Shown here in pieces: positions 1 to 8,865 of a stretch of DNA of 12,218 nucleotides. The DNA lies in NCBI GenBank assembly GCA_036939755.1, contig JALLAZ010000788.1:1-12218 (forward strand), written 5' to 3'. Each line of letters starts with the position of its first letter. Within the stretch, counting starts at the first letter, position 1. The position numbers and the translations under genes are program-made. The DNA comes from Stephanodiscus triporus (Eukaryota > Bacillariophyta > Thalassiosirophyceae > Thalassiosirales > Thalassiosiraceae). Below the pieces are notes generated by a model. The model saw only the letters and a list, made by a program, of their open reading frames with translations. It made no database searches and was not told where the DNA came from.

Positions 1-166
1 GGAGGTGGAGGGATCGGATGGAGGAAGATACCATAGAGCATATTCCTTGAACCGACCCCGTTCCCCGTTGCGTTCTTGACTTCGCGCCTCCATCCACGCG
101 ACAAATAAGAATCATAAATTTCGACCAGGGTCGAAATATTTTTCTCTTCCGAAGCAACCATCAACA
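1..166 (+). promoter_or_regulatory. Upstream region and 5' UTR of the UGP-PGM gene
   Basis: This is non-coding sequence ahead of the inferred ATG at 167. Its left part (1-30) is purine-rich and the part next to the gene is A+T-richer. The ATG sits in the context CATCAACAATGG, with A at -3 and G at +4, a good eukaryotic start. I see no clear TATA box. The extent of the promoter cannot be fixed because the window begins here. Confidence 0.4.
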
Positions 167-3100
167 ATGGCGTCGTTTGAACCCTGCAAGGTGAGTTCTT
201 CATCTGTCAGCATTCGGTGCACTCAAATTATAAATGCCTGGACAACGATGGACATTTGATTTTTCATAAATGCTTTTCACTAACGATGCCTATTTGTAAC
301 AACTAATTTGACTCCCTCTGCTTCGGCCAGATTAAAATGGAGAAGGAGGGCATCGCCCAGTCCGCCATCTCCGCCTTCGAATCGTCATTCAACTCCCTCG
401 TTTCCGGCAACACCGGCTTCATCTCCGAATCTAGCATCGCACCCGTCCCCGAACTCGTGCATACCGACTCCATTTCCACCCAACCCGACATCGCCCTTCT
501 ATCCGAAACGGTCGTTCTCAAACTGAACGGTGGACTGGGAACTGGCATGGGACTCGATAAGGCGAAGAGTTTGCTCGAGGTGAAGAACGGTGATACCTTC
601 TTGGATTTGACGGCAAAGCAAGTCATGTGCATGAGGAAGGAATTCGGTCAAAATGTCAAGTTTATGTTAATGAATAGCTTTTCTACGAGTGAAGACACCT
701 TGGATTTCTTCAGGACCAAGTATCCACAAATCGCTGCTGAGGAGGGATTGGAGATGCTTCAGAATAAGGTGCCTAAACTTGATGCTACTACGTTTGAGGT
801 GAGCGAATGATCAATCCTTCGTTTCATTTAAATGTTTCTTTCCATTCAATCTCATTGTTTGTCTGTTGCTTATTTTCGGCTCTTGAACATGTGTATCAGC
901 CTGCCACTTGTCTATCTGACCCAGACAATGAATGGTGCCCACCCGGTCATGGTGATTTGTACGCTGCTCTCATCGGATCCGGCAGTCTCGCCGCTCTCAT
1001 CAAGGGCGGGTACAAATACATGTTTGTTTCGAACTCCGATAACCTCGGTGCCACCCTCGACTTAAAAATTCTTACCCACTTTGCCACCACCAACGCCTCC
1101 TTCATGATGGAGTGCTGTGAACGCACGGAGAACGATAAGAAGGGTGGTCACCTCGCCATTCGTGAATCTGACAAGCACTTGATTCTGCGCGAGTCTGCCA
1201 TGTGCGCCGAGGAGGATGAGGCGGCCTTTCAGGACATTACCAAGCATCGCTTCTTCAACACAAATAACCTTTGGATCCGCATCGACAAGCTGCAAGAGAT
1301 TGTCGACAAATTTGGTGGATTCATCCCCCTGCCCATGATCATGAATAACAAAACTGTGGATCCCAAGGATGATTCCTCTCAAAAGGTTGTTCAGTTGGAG
1401 ACTGCCATGGGCGCCGCCATCGAATGTTTCGATGGGGCCAGCGCCGTGGTTGTGCCTCGCACTCGCTTTGCTCCTGTGAAGAAGTGTGACGATCTACTTC
1501 TCCTTCGAAGCGATGCGTACGTTATCACCGAGGATTTCCGTCCTGTTCTCAACCCAGCGTGTGGTGGCGTCGCACCAATTATATCCCTTGACTCCAAGAA
1601 GTACAAGCTTGTTGGTGCTCTCGAGGAGGCCACCTCTCAAGGCGTACCATCGCTTGTTGATTGCAAGCGTCTTACCATCAAGGGTGCAATTCGCATGGGA
1701 AGGTCCACCCGTTTTGTTGGTAATGTATCTATTACCAACAAAAGTGATGAGTCGAAGTATATCTCTGGTACGATTGCGAATGCTGAGTTGGATGTCAGCG
1801 ATGTGGTCGGTCTTGGTACGTTGAAGCCAACTGTAGTAAAGACTGCTCCCATTAGTGGTCAGGAGCCTGGAACTTCTGGCCTTCGTAAGAAGACGAAGGA
1901 GTTCATGTCAGAGAACTACCTCAACAACTTCGTGCAGGCTGTGTTCGACGCAGTCATTGCTGGAGGCACCAATGTGTCTGAGGGTACCCTCATGGTCGGG
2001 GGAGACGGCCGTTACTATAATGACAAAGCCATCCAAACCATCATCAAGATGGGTGTCGCCAACGGAGTGAAGCGATTCTGGATTGGCAAGGACGGTTTGC
2101 TCTCCACTCCTGCTGTCTCTGCAACCATCCGTGAGCGCGGACCTGTGTGGCAAACTGCTTTTGGCGCTTTCATCCTTACTGCCAGTCACAACCCCGGCGG
2201 CCCTGAAGAGGACTTTGGAATCAAGTACAACACTCAGAATGGTGGACCCGCCCCAGAATATCTCATGCAAGCCACATATGCCAACACCACTTCGATAAAG
2301 AGCTATAAGATCTGCTCTGACTTCCCTGAAGTTGATATAACCAAAGTTGGATCAACTACAGTTGTGGCTGACGATGGAAGCAGCTCTGTTGTGGTTGAGA
2401 TCATCCCCTCCACTGAGTCTCATGTTGCACTTCTAAAGACCATCTTCGACTTTGATGCCATTAAGACCTTGCTAGACCGTGATGACTTCACCATGATCTA
2501 TGATTCCATGCATGGTGTGAATGGCCCGTATTCCAAGTCCATTTTTGTTGATGAGCTCGGACAACCGGAATCTGTTCTCACCAATCACATCCCCAAGGAT
2601 GACTTCAACGGGGGACATGCTGATCCCAACTTGACCTATGCGAAGGAGCTCGTTGCAGCGATGGGCTTGAATGCAGAGGGCGATAAGATCGATGTCTCTG
2701 GTCCTATCCCCTCCTTTGGTGCAGCTGCCGATGGGGACGGCGACCGTAACATGATCCTCGGAACACAATTCTTTGTCACTCCATCTGATTCTCTTGCTGT
2801 CATTGTCGCCAATGCAAACTGCATCCCGTTCTTCAGTACTCAAGGTGGACTCAAGGCTGTTGCTAGATCCATGCCTACGAGCGGCGCTGTCGATCGCGTC
2901 GCGAAAGATTTGAACCTAGACTTTTTCGAGACGCCCACTGGATGGAAATTCTTTGGCAACCTCATGGATTCCAAGGTAATCTTCAAAGGCAAAGATTACA
3001 CTCCTTTCATCTGCGGCGAGGAAAGTTTTGGAACTGGATCCGACCACGTCCGCGAGAAGGATGGCATCTGGGCAGTATTGGCCTGGTTGAACATCTTGGC

Positions 3101-3578
3101 CGCCAACAACCCTGATCCATCTAAGCCGCTTGTTACCGTAGAGGATATTGTGCGAAAGCACTGGTCGAAATATGGACGCAACTACTACTGCCGATGGGAT
3201 TTTGAGGGCGTCGACAAGGTTAAGGCCACTGCCATGATGGACAAGATGCGAGCCGACACTGCTTTCAACACGGGCCGCACTGTTGGAAGTTACACTATTG
3301 CCATCGCTGATGACTTCAAATACGTTGATCCAGTTGATGGCTCGGTAGCCCAGAAGCAGGGGATTCGTTTTCTCATGTCAGATGGATCTAGGATCATCTT
3401 CCGTCTCTCTGGAACTGCAGGATCAGGAGCCACGGTGCGAATGTACATTGAGCAGTATGAAACTGGGAAGCTCAACTTGCCAGTTGCGGTCGCCCTCCAA
3501 GAACTCACTGATATTGCCCTGGGACTGTGTGATATCTTGACCTTCTGTGGAACGAAGACCCCAACTGTCATTACGTGA
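167..3578 (+). CDS. UDP-glucose pyrophosphorylase / phosphoglucomutase fusion protein (three exons)
   Basis: Exons are 167-190, 331-798 and 900-3578; introns 191-330 and 799-899 are GT-AG and phase 0. The product has 1056 residues. Residues 1 to ~475 form a eukaryotic-type UGPase: LNGGLGTGMG at 73-82 (nucleotide loop), WCPPGHGDLY, NSDNLGA at 209-215 and NTNNLW at 284-289. Residues ~480-1056 form an alpha-D-phosphohexomutase: GTSGLRKK, the phosphoserine motif TASHNPGG with Ser593, the metal loop DGDGD at 775-779, the sugar-specificity motif CGEES at 869-873 and the phosphate-binding RLSGT at 999-1003. All these motifs look intact. Together the halves interconvert glucose-6-P and glucose-1-P and make UDP-glucose from glucose-1-P and UTP. 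From family knowledge such fusions occur in diatoms and serve chrysolaminarin and nucleotide-sugar synthesis. No targeting peptide is visible, so a cytosolic location is inferred. The first exon encodes only eight residues (MASFEPCK). The next in-frame ATG, at 337, would remove just ten residues, so the exact start is the least certain part. Confidence 0.95.
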
Positions 3579-3818
3579 AAAGGTGGCGACATATCTTGGC
3601 TATGTGCCCTGAATATTTTGACCATGCAGCAGGCCCAGGCGACAGGGATAGATTTTGCGGTGTCTGTTGCGATTTAAGAATGGTGTACTAAACGTGACTT
3701 ATCTTTGACTAATAGTATTAATGGCAAAAAGTACTAAGTACCAATTATGCTCACCTCGCACTGGGAAGGGCCGGTATAGTCTAAATCATCAAGTATAAAC
3801 TCGTAATTGACTGCAGAC
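3579..3818. other. Convergent 3' region between genes 1 and 2
   Basis: These 240 bases separate two convergent stop codons (3576-3578 on + and 3819-3821 on -) and must hold both 3' UTRs. The middle is A+T-rich, with TAATAGTATTAATGGCAAAA near 3711-3730. No open frame, RNA gene or convincing polyadenylation signal is visible. Confidence 0.5.
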
Positions 3819-6054
3819 TCAGTACGCTATGCGCTTTTGTCCAGCATATCCAGCTGAGAAGTTTGTTATCCGCGGAGGCGGAGCACTTGCCGTGGCTTCT
3901 ATGCTACTCTGCCCCACCAATAGACGATGCAGTGAAATCAAATCAATCAAGGGCACACCTCGTTTGTCTGCTTGCGTTACTTTGCTCCTCCCGGGATCTT
4001 GTCCGACTACGACAAAGTTGGTCTTTCCGGACACCGCCGAAGTCACCTGCCCGCCAAATGATTCAATCATGCTTTTTGCACGATCTTTGCCGAGTGACAG
4101 ACCAGTTCCGCCTCCCACTTCAGGGAAGACCCCCGTCAAGACAAACTTTTTACCGCGCAATACATCAGCAGATGCAGCACCATTCACTCCAGGGCATGGA
4201 ATAGTGAACTTGGCTTTCTTGCCAGTGCGAGGAACAACAGCCGTTGACTCAGTATTGCTTTGAACTCTTGAAACGATTGCATGAATGTTTGAAGATGCAC
4301 CACCGACGGCAGCATTGCTAGAAGGAGAAGGAGAAGGATCAGGTTTCAAGGGCATCTTTGTAGCATAGCCAGAAGGAGAAAGATCGGGTTTCGTGGGCAT
4401 CTTCGCCGCCGTCGCTGTCGCTGTCGCCATCGCCGGTGATGCAGAATCAGCCGGCTGTTTCGACGATGATGCACTTGTACTCGGCCCTTGAGCAGCATGG
4501 GGAGGAAGCGGAGGAGGAGCACCTGCGGCTTGGTATGCGCTGCCCATGAACTCCACGCTCGTCAATTCAGGCATAGTTTTTAGTTGTTGAAGCGACACAT
4601 GGTTCAGCAAAAGGCATTGCAACCTTCGCAAACTGACGATGACCACGGATCGCTTGCCTGCATCCTTGAACTTGCCCGCAACCGGATCCTTCCCTGCAAG
4701 GAGATGGGCTGCGCGATACGACGAGATTCATCCCAAAAGTTCATAGAAGCAATAATGTGCGTTCCTGTTATTATTGCAATTACTCGCATCGCGGTCAAAG
4801 CACTCCACGAGATATGTTTCGCACTCACTCGATTTTTTCGAAAACCGCGTATTGACACTCCCCCCGAACGATTGGATCATGGCCTTCACGTTCGCCACTC
4901 CCACGGCATCGGCATCGCCTCCGCCGGCCTCGGGAAACGTGCCGGTGATGACGAACGACTGGCCGACGAGGGCATCGTCGGCCCCCGCGCCGTCCACCCC
5001 TGGCACGAGCACTCGGAAGCTGCCGGGCACGACGAAGCCCGATCCCGCGGCGGAGACCCCGCCCGGATCGGACGTCGCCTCGACCTCCCCGGCGGCGCCT
5101 TCGGACGCATCCTGCTCCATGATCGCGACCACCCCGCGCTTCCTCTTCCCGTTCCTCGCCCAATTTTCGACGTTAGCGCAGTGTCGAGCGAAATACGACC
5201 TCGACTCGTCGTCCATCGCCGACACGCCGACGAGGAGTATCCCCTCCATCGCGAGGAGATCGCGCAACGACGCGCTCGCGTCCGAAGGATTCGTTAGGCC
5301 GTTCCTGCGCATTCGGGAAGTAGACGGAGGGACGGAAACGGGGGGGGCGCGCGGGGGGATGGGACGGATAGCGACGGGTACGATTGAGGGGTTTCGGACG
5401 ACGAACGAAAAAAATGACGGACGCGACGAACGAAAAATGACAAGCGCGAGGGGGGGGCCCAGAGGAACCGTCCTTCCGTCATCGATGCGCGAGGCACTCA
5501 CTGGACCTTCGCCGGGACGCGCCAACAATCGAGATGATTCCACCTCCCGTACGTCCCCGCGACCTTGTCGAGGGATCCCACGCGCACGGATCCCATCTCG
5601 ACATGACCGTCGCACTTGGCGCACCTCGACCGACCGCTCCTCGCATTCTCGACGCGATATCCCGGCACCTCCTCCTCGGCCGCTGCCTCGTAGTACTCGT
5701 AGGAGGCGAAGCCCGCGCCGTTCGCGTACTTGGCATACAGCTCGTCGTCAAAGTCGTCGTCGTCCTCGTCCTCGTCCTCCTCCTCCTCCTCCCTGTCGTC
5801 GTCGTGGAACTTGGCGGCGCGTGCGCCGGGAGCGACGAGGTAGCTCGCGAAGGATCCGCCCCTCACGCCGCCGCCGTTGTACAATCCCCTCAGCACCTCC
5901 CACGCCGCCTGGGTGGCGCGGAAGGCCACGGCATCGCCTCCCTTGTCCTGTGTCGCGGCGCGATTCGATCGGAGAGAGAGGGGGGGGACGGGCGGGATCG
6001 GTCGTTCCGGATCAGAAAGAAAGCGGACGGACAATAGTAATATGTCGCGAACGA

Positions 6055-6085
<31 letters not shown>

Positions 6086-6275
6086 AGGGGTGCCAGCTGC
6101 TCTGCCCCTCTCTTTCGATACATTCCGATTCCTCTCCACTCACGGGATGCTCCGCCAGTACCTTCTTGAGGTAGACCTTCCTAACGACCTTGAACTCATC
6201 GTCGATGTCATCGCACCCCTCGAAGGTCGAGGCGTCGGCGATGCCGAGATCGGACAGGCAGCGCGACAGCTTCAT
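3819..6275 (-). CDS. J-domain / PARP-type zinc finger / tandem BRCT protein (four exons, reconstructed)
   Basis: On the minus strand the exons are 6275-6144, 5947-5502, 5304-4829 and 4708-3819. The introns (5948-6143, 5305-5501, 4709-4828) are GTGAGT...AG, and the joined frame gives 647 residues. Residues 1-68 are a J-domain with HPD at 43-45, where Hsp70 binds. Residues 93-114 are almost all Asp/Glu. C153-x2-C156-x25-H182-x2-C185 with SVRVG between is a PARP-type zinc finger, a fold that reads DNA breaks; residues 194-243 probably extend it. Two BRCT domains follow at ~304-386 and ~533-616. Both resemble the RFC1/NAD-ligase type, keep the Thr-Gly pair (313-314, 543-544), and are joined by a Pro/Ser/Ala-rich linker. 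The third splice is supported because it restores STHLLAGKDP in BRCT1, parallel to TNFVVVGQDP in BRCT2. A nuclear DNA-damage or replication role with chaperone recruitment is inference. The start ATG at 6275 is the first sensible one. The exact ends depend on unverified splicing. Confidence 0.85.
5744..5813 (-). repeat. Triplet-repeat tract encoding the acidic stretch of gene 2
   Basis: On the plus strand this tract is imperfect GTC/CTC triplets; on the coding minus strand it is GAC and GAG codons. It yields the Asp/Glu run at residues ~93-114, between the J-domain and the zinc finger. Such tracts are prone to length change, so the number of acidic residues may vary between alleles. Confidence 0.75.
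6048..6086. repeat. (CGAA)n tetranucleotide microsatellite in intron 1 of gene 2
   Basis: About eight uninterrupted CGAA units are followed by degenerate CGAGCGAG. The repeat lies inside the 196-nt first intron of the J/zinc finger/BRCT gene, so length changes would not alter the protein. It creates spurious repeated FVRS peptides in the antisense-sense frames, which should not be read as protein. Confidence 0.9.
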
Positions 6276-6482
6276 GTTCAACGACGAGGACGAGGGCGCA
6301 TTGCAGCATTATTCGTTGTGCGCATTGTTTTTTGTTTTATACGTTAACATGAGCGTGTCTTATCCGTACATATGGTATGGTACTCTACCTAGATACGAAA
6401 AGCGAGGCGGGTTTAGGGTCCGGGCCAGACCGCGCCATCCCCAAAAACGAAGACGATAAGTTAGTGTATCGTAGGTAGGAGG
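6276..6482. promoter_or_regulatory. Divergent promoter region shared by genes 2 and 3
   Basis: These 207 bases separate the two inferred start codons (6275 on -, 6483 on +). They must contain both 5' UTRs and core promoters unless an upstream exon was missed. The centre is A+T-rich around 6320-6345 (TTTTTTGTTTTATACGTTAA), while the edges are G+C-rich. TATACG near 6340 could be TATA-like, but I would not call a specific element. Confidence 0.55.
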
Positions 6483-8414
6483 ATGGCGGCGGGATCATCA
6501 TCATCAAGGTCCGCCCCGCCGGCCCTGGCGCTCCACGCCGCCCTGCTCCTCCTCATGTCGACGGCGACGTCGACGTCCGCCCGCGTCGCCTTCGCTCCCG
6601 TCGCCCTCGCGACAAAGAGCACGACGGCGACGACGAAGAGCGCGACAACGACATCCCTCCGCGCGACCGACTGGGATGGGGATGGGAGCCCGCCGCCTCC
6701 GCCGTCGTCGCCGCCGTCGTCGCTACTCTTCCCGTCCGACGATTCCAACTACTGCTACGACTACGACTACCCCCGTTTCACGTCGTCGTCGTCGTCGTCG
6801 TCGTCATCGTCGTCGTCTTCGACGGGAGGGAGGACGACTGGGGAGGGGACGACGGGACGACGACGACGACGACGACGATCAGCGAACGGTCCGATAGACG
6901 TCGTCGCCGACTGGGTCTCGCGTCGAATCGCGGAGAGATCGATCTCGGTCGCGGCATCATCGTCCGCCGCATCATCATCATCGTCGTCGTCGTCGTCGTC
7001 ATCATCATTGTCATCGGGGGGATCGGGGGAGTCGTACCCCCCGGGATCCTTCCTCGACGCCCTCGCGCGACTCGCGTCGTCGTCGTCGTCGTTGTCGTCG
7101 TCGTCTTACCGCCCCGACGACCCGCGCACCCCCGACCGTCCAGTCTCGCCCTCCACCCACGCCCCCCTCTCCCACCAGGCGCGTACGGTCGTTAGGGTTT
7201 GCCTGCCGAGCGCGATCGCCGCGACGATCGCCAAGTCGGTCTACCCGACGCTCGCGACGTGGCTCGTCGACCTTCCCGGTCCGCTGTACACGGACGACGT
7301 CCTGACGGTGCTGTCGAACGACCTGTCGCAGTACGTCCAGAACGTGCTGACCACGTGCGCCCTCCTCTTCGGCATGCTCGTCGGGCAGGCGTACTACTTC
7401 ACGTACAAGGAGCAGGAGCGGGTGTACTACGCGCTCTTCGCGGAGGTGACCGAGGCGAGGTCCCTCCTCGAGCAGATATCCCTCCTCTCGTACGGGAGGG
7501 TGGGATCGATGTACCCCGTCCTGCTCTCGCGTATGGACGAGTACGTCAGGCGCGACCTCGGGGAGCTGTCGGTCCGCGATCCGATCGACGTCGTCGCCTA
7601 CGCCGGGAGGAGCGGGACGTCGTCGTCGTCGACGTCGACGTCGAACGACGATCCCCTCGAGTCGATGATGTACGCAACGTCCGTGGGCGTGCCCGGCCCG
7701 ATGTACGACACCGTGCTATCGCTGCGCAGGGCCAGGTCCGAGCGATGCGGCGCCCTCCAGTCCAAGCTGCCCGACGTCCACGTGCATGTGCTTCGGCTGC
7801 TGGGCGTGATAGTGCTGACGACGTTCCCGGTTTGCGGATCGGGGAGCTCGGCCATAGCGCCGAACGTGCTCGTGCTGCAGTCTTACATGTTCGGGATACT
7901 CGCGTTCGGCCTAACAGTGGTCCTCGGGGTCGTGGAGGAGCTTAGGGATTCGACGAGGAGGTCGGGGGGGGCGTACGGGGTCGACGGGGCGCTGGGGGTC
8001 ATGGTGAGCGGCCTCGTGGAGGAATTGGACGAGAGGATGGATGGGGAATATCGTGGCGGGCCAATGCTGGTAGTCGCGTGTCCTGGGCCTCCGCCGGCGG
8101 CGGCGGCGCGGGTCGGCGCGGTCGGGGGGGGGTCGGGGGACGACGAGGGGTTCGACGGGGGTCGTGCGGGGGCCGTAGACGACGACGACGATGACGACGA
8201 CGACGATGAAGGGGGCGCGGTCGGGAGGGAGGGGCGGGATGACCGAGGCCGTGCCGCGATAGTGTACGACGGGGTCGGCGTGCATTCGAGCGAGAATGCC
8301 CTCGGTCCTGATGCCCCCGGGAGCAATGATAACTACGCTCGCGATGACGAATCGCATCCCTCCAGGAGACACGGCGTCAGAATTTGGTTTCGTCAAAAGT
8401 TGTCGCGCGGATGA
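6483..8414 (+). CDS. Plastid-targeted membrane protein, DUF4239/bestrophin-like (single exon)
   Basis: The open frame encodes 643 residues without an intron. Residues 13-33 form a hydrophobic signal-peptide core and are followed by ARVA|FAP (Phe37), which matches the diatom plastid cleavage motif ASAFAP. Residues ~98-235 are low-complexity Ser, Arg and Pro sequence coded by TCG-type triplets. Candidate membrane segments are at ~242-262, ~287-306 (LLFGMLVGQAYYF), ~437-450 and ~462-484. Between segments lies a charged helix-rich loop with YKEQERVYYALFAEV and LRRARSERCGALQSKLP. This pattern of two paired hydrophobic ends around a long soluble loop fits the DUF4239 (bestrophin-like) family, some members of which are thought to be ion channels; that assignment is from pattern memory and moderate. 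The C-terminal ~130 residues are disordered, with ten or so consecutive Asp. Transport of chloride or bicarbonate in the plastid is a guess only. The start has G at +4 and precedes the signal peptide directly. Confidence 0.8.
   Translation: MAAGSSSSRSAPPALALHAALLLLMSTATSTSARVAFAPVALATKSTTATTKSATTTSLRATDWDGDGSPPPPPSSPPSSLLFPSDDSNYCYDYDYPRFTSSSSSSSSSSSSSTGGRTTGEGTTGRRRRRRRSANGPIDVVADWVSRRIAERSISVAASSSAASSSSSSSSSSSSLSSGGSGESYPPGSFLDALARLASSSSSLSSSSYRPDDPRTPDRPVSPSTHAPLSHQARTVVRVCLPSAIAATIAKSVYPTLATWLVDLPGPLYTDDVLTVLSNDLSQYVQNVLTTCALLFGMLVGQAYYFTYKEQERVYYALFAEVTEARSLLEQISLLSYGRVGSMYPVLLSRMDEYVRRDLGELSVRDPIDVVAYAGRSGTSSSSTSTSNDDPLESMMYATSVGVPGPMYDTVLSLRRARSERCGALQSKLPDVHVHVLRLLGVIVLTTFPVCGSGSSAIAPNVLVLQSYMFGILAFGLTVVLGVVEELRDSTRRSGGAYGVDGALGVMVSGLVEELDERMDGEYRGGPMLVVACPGPPPAAAARVGAVGGGSGDDEGFDGGRAGAVDDDDDDDDDDEGGAVGREGRDDRGRAAIVYDGVGVHSSENALGPDAPGSNDNYARDDESHPSRRHGVRIWFRQKLSRG
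6781..6821 (+). repeat. (TCG)n tract encoding poly-serine
   Basis: Near-perfect CGT/TCG triplets, with one ATC interruption, encode about a dozen serines in gene 3 after the plastid presequence. It is one of three such tracts in this gene. Confidence 0.9.
6971..7015 (+). repeat. (TCA/TCG)n tract encoding poly-serine
   Basis: Blocks of ATC, then CGT, then ATC triplets encode a second serine run in gene 3. The switch between TCA and TCG codons inside one run argues for several expansion events rather than one recent slippage. Confidence 0.85.
7075..7107 (+). repeat. Third (TCG)n serine tract
   Basis: CGT/TCG triplets broken by one TTG encode the SSSSSLSSSS stretch just before the conserved membrane part of gene 3. 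Confidence 0.85.
8178..8209 (+). repeat. (GAC)n tract encoding poly-aspartate
   Basis: GAC triplets with one GAT encode about ten consecutive Asp in the disordered C-terminal tail of gene 3. The same triplet class builds the acidic tract of gene 2 on the opposite strand. Confidence 0.85.
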
Positions 8415-8865
8415 GGATGATTATTTATTCGGCATCATCGGTGTCTCTTCCCTGAACTTTTCCAGGTCTAACGAGAACCACATCCACGACGTGATTCCCA
8501 GTTGCAAGCGTCCAGTCAACGCGGGGCTCCTGATCCCAACTGCCTGGTGGCCCTTCCCAGTGCGAGGCGAGAGTGGGGGGTGATCGGAAAAATACCACTG
8601 GCAAGAAGTTCTCGCGACGGTCTGCTTATGAGAATGTAACATTGTTTTAGAAAATGGCAATAGATGCACTGATTTCCAGGAATTACATTAAATTCCCTGC
8701 TTGTCACTCAATATTATTGACCATCAAGAGTTTTCAGCGCGTCGAATTCACCAACTCTAGAAAAAGTGTTCTCGACACTTATCTTCACACCCGAAAATAG
8801 AGAAGAAAATCTTCGTTTAACATCAGCTATTGGAGAAGGCGTTCACTCACTCTCAACAAATATTT
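8415..8865. other. Convergent 3' region between genes 3 and 4
   Basis: These 451 bases lie between the stop of gene 3 and the stop of gene 4 on the other strand, so both 3' UTRs are here. The G+C-rich character of gene 3 fades within the first ~170 bases and the rest is A+T-rich. Short frames exist on both strands but show no recognisable domain or codon pattern. No RNA gene is visible. Confidence 0.5.

Noticed and set aside
807..899. Treating 807 as the start of a separate phosphoglucomutase-containing gene
   Set aside because: The frame from 807 to 899 is intron sequence with a GTGAGC donor at 799 and an AG at 898-899. Joining 798 to 900 gives continuous UGPase sequence (FE to PATCLSDPDNEWCPPGHGD).
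3819..3860. C-terminal QKRIAY as a PCNA-interacting (PIP) box
   Set aside because: The spacing and the paired aromatic residues of a PIP box are missing because the protein ends right after the Tyr.
4584..5297. Plus-strand frame of 237 codons
   Set aside because: It is antisense to exons 3-4 of gene 2. The His/Arg-rich translation has no recognisable domain, whereas the minus strand encodes two aligned BRCT modules.
6012..6139. Repeated FVRS peptide as a protein repeat
   Set aside because: It is the translation of the intronic CGAA microsatellite. The inferred intron removes it from the mature transcript.
4774..6174. Long plus-strand open frame of 466 codons
   Set aside because: It is antisense to the J/zinc finger/BRCT gene in G+C-rich DNA, where stops are scarce. 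Its Arg/Pro/Ser-rich translation has no domain, and it runs through inferred introns and the CGAA microsatellite.
7199..7945. Second plus-strand frame of 248 codons inside gene 3
   Set aside because: It is a shifted reading of the membrane-protein gene and gives an Arg/Pro-rich, non-hydrophobic product with no domain. The main frame has the plastid presequence and membrane segments.
7883..8396. Minus-strand Ser/Pro-rich frames opposite the C-terminus of gene 3
   Set aside because: They arise from GAC and GGG repeats read on the other strand and have no independent support.
8296..8583. Plus-strand small gene overlapping the end of gene 3
   Set aside because: It overlaps the gene 3 coding end in another frame and runs into its 3' UTR. 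The translation shows no domain or targeting signal.
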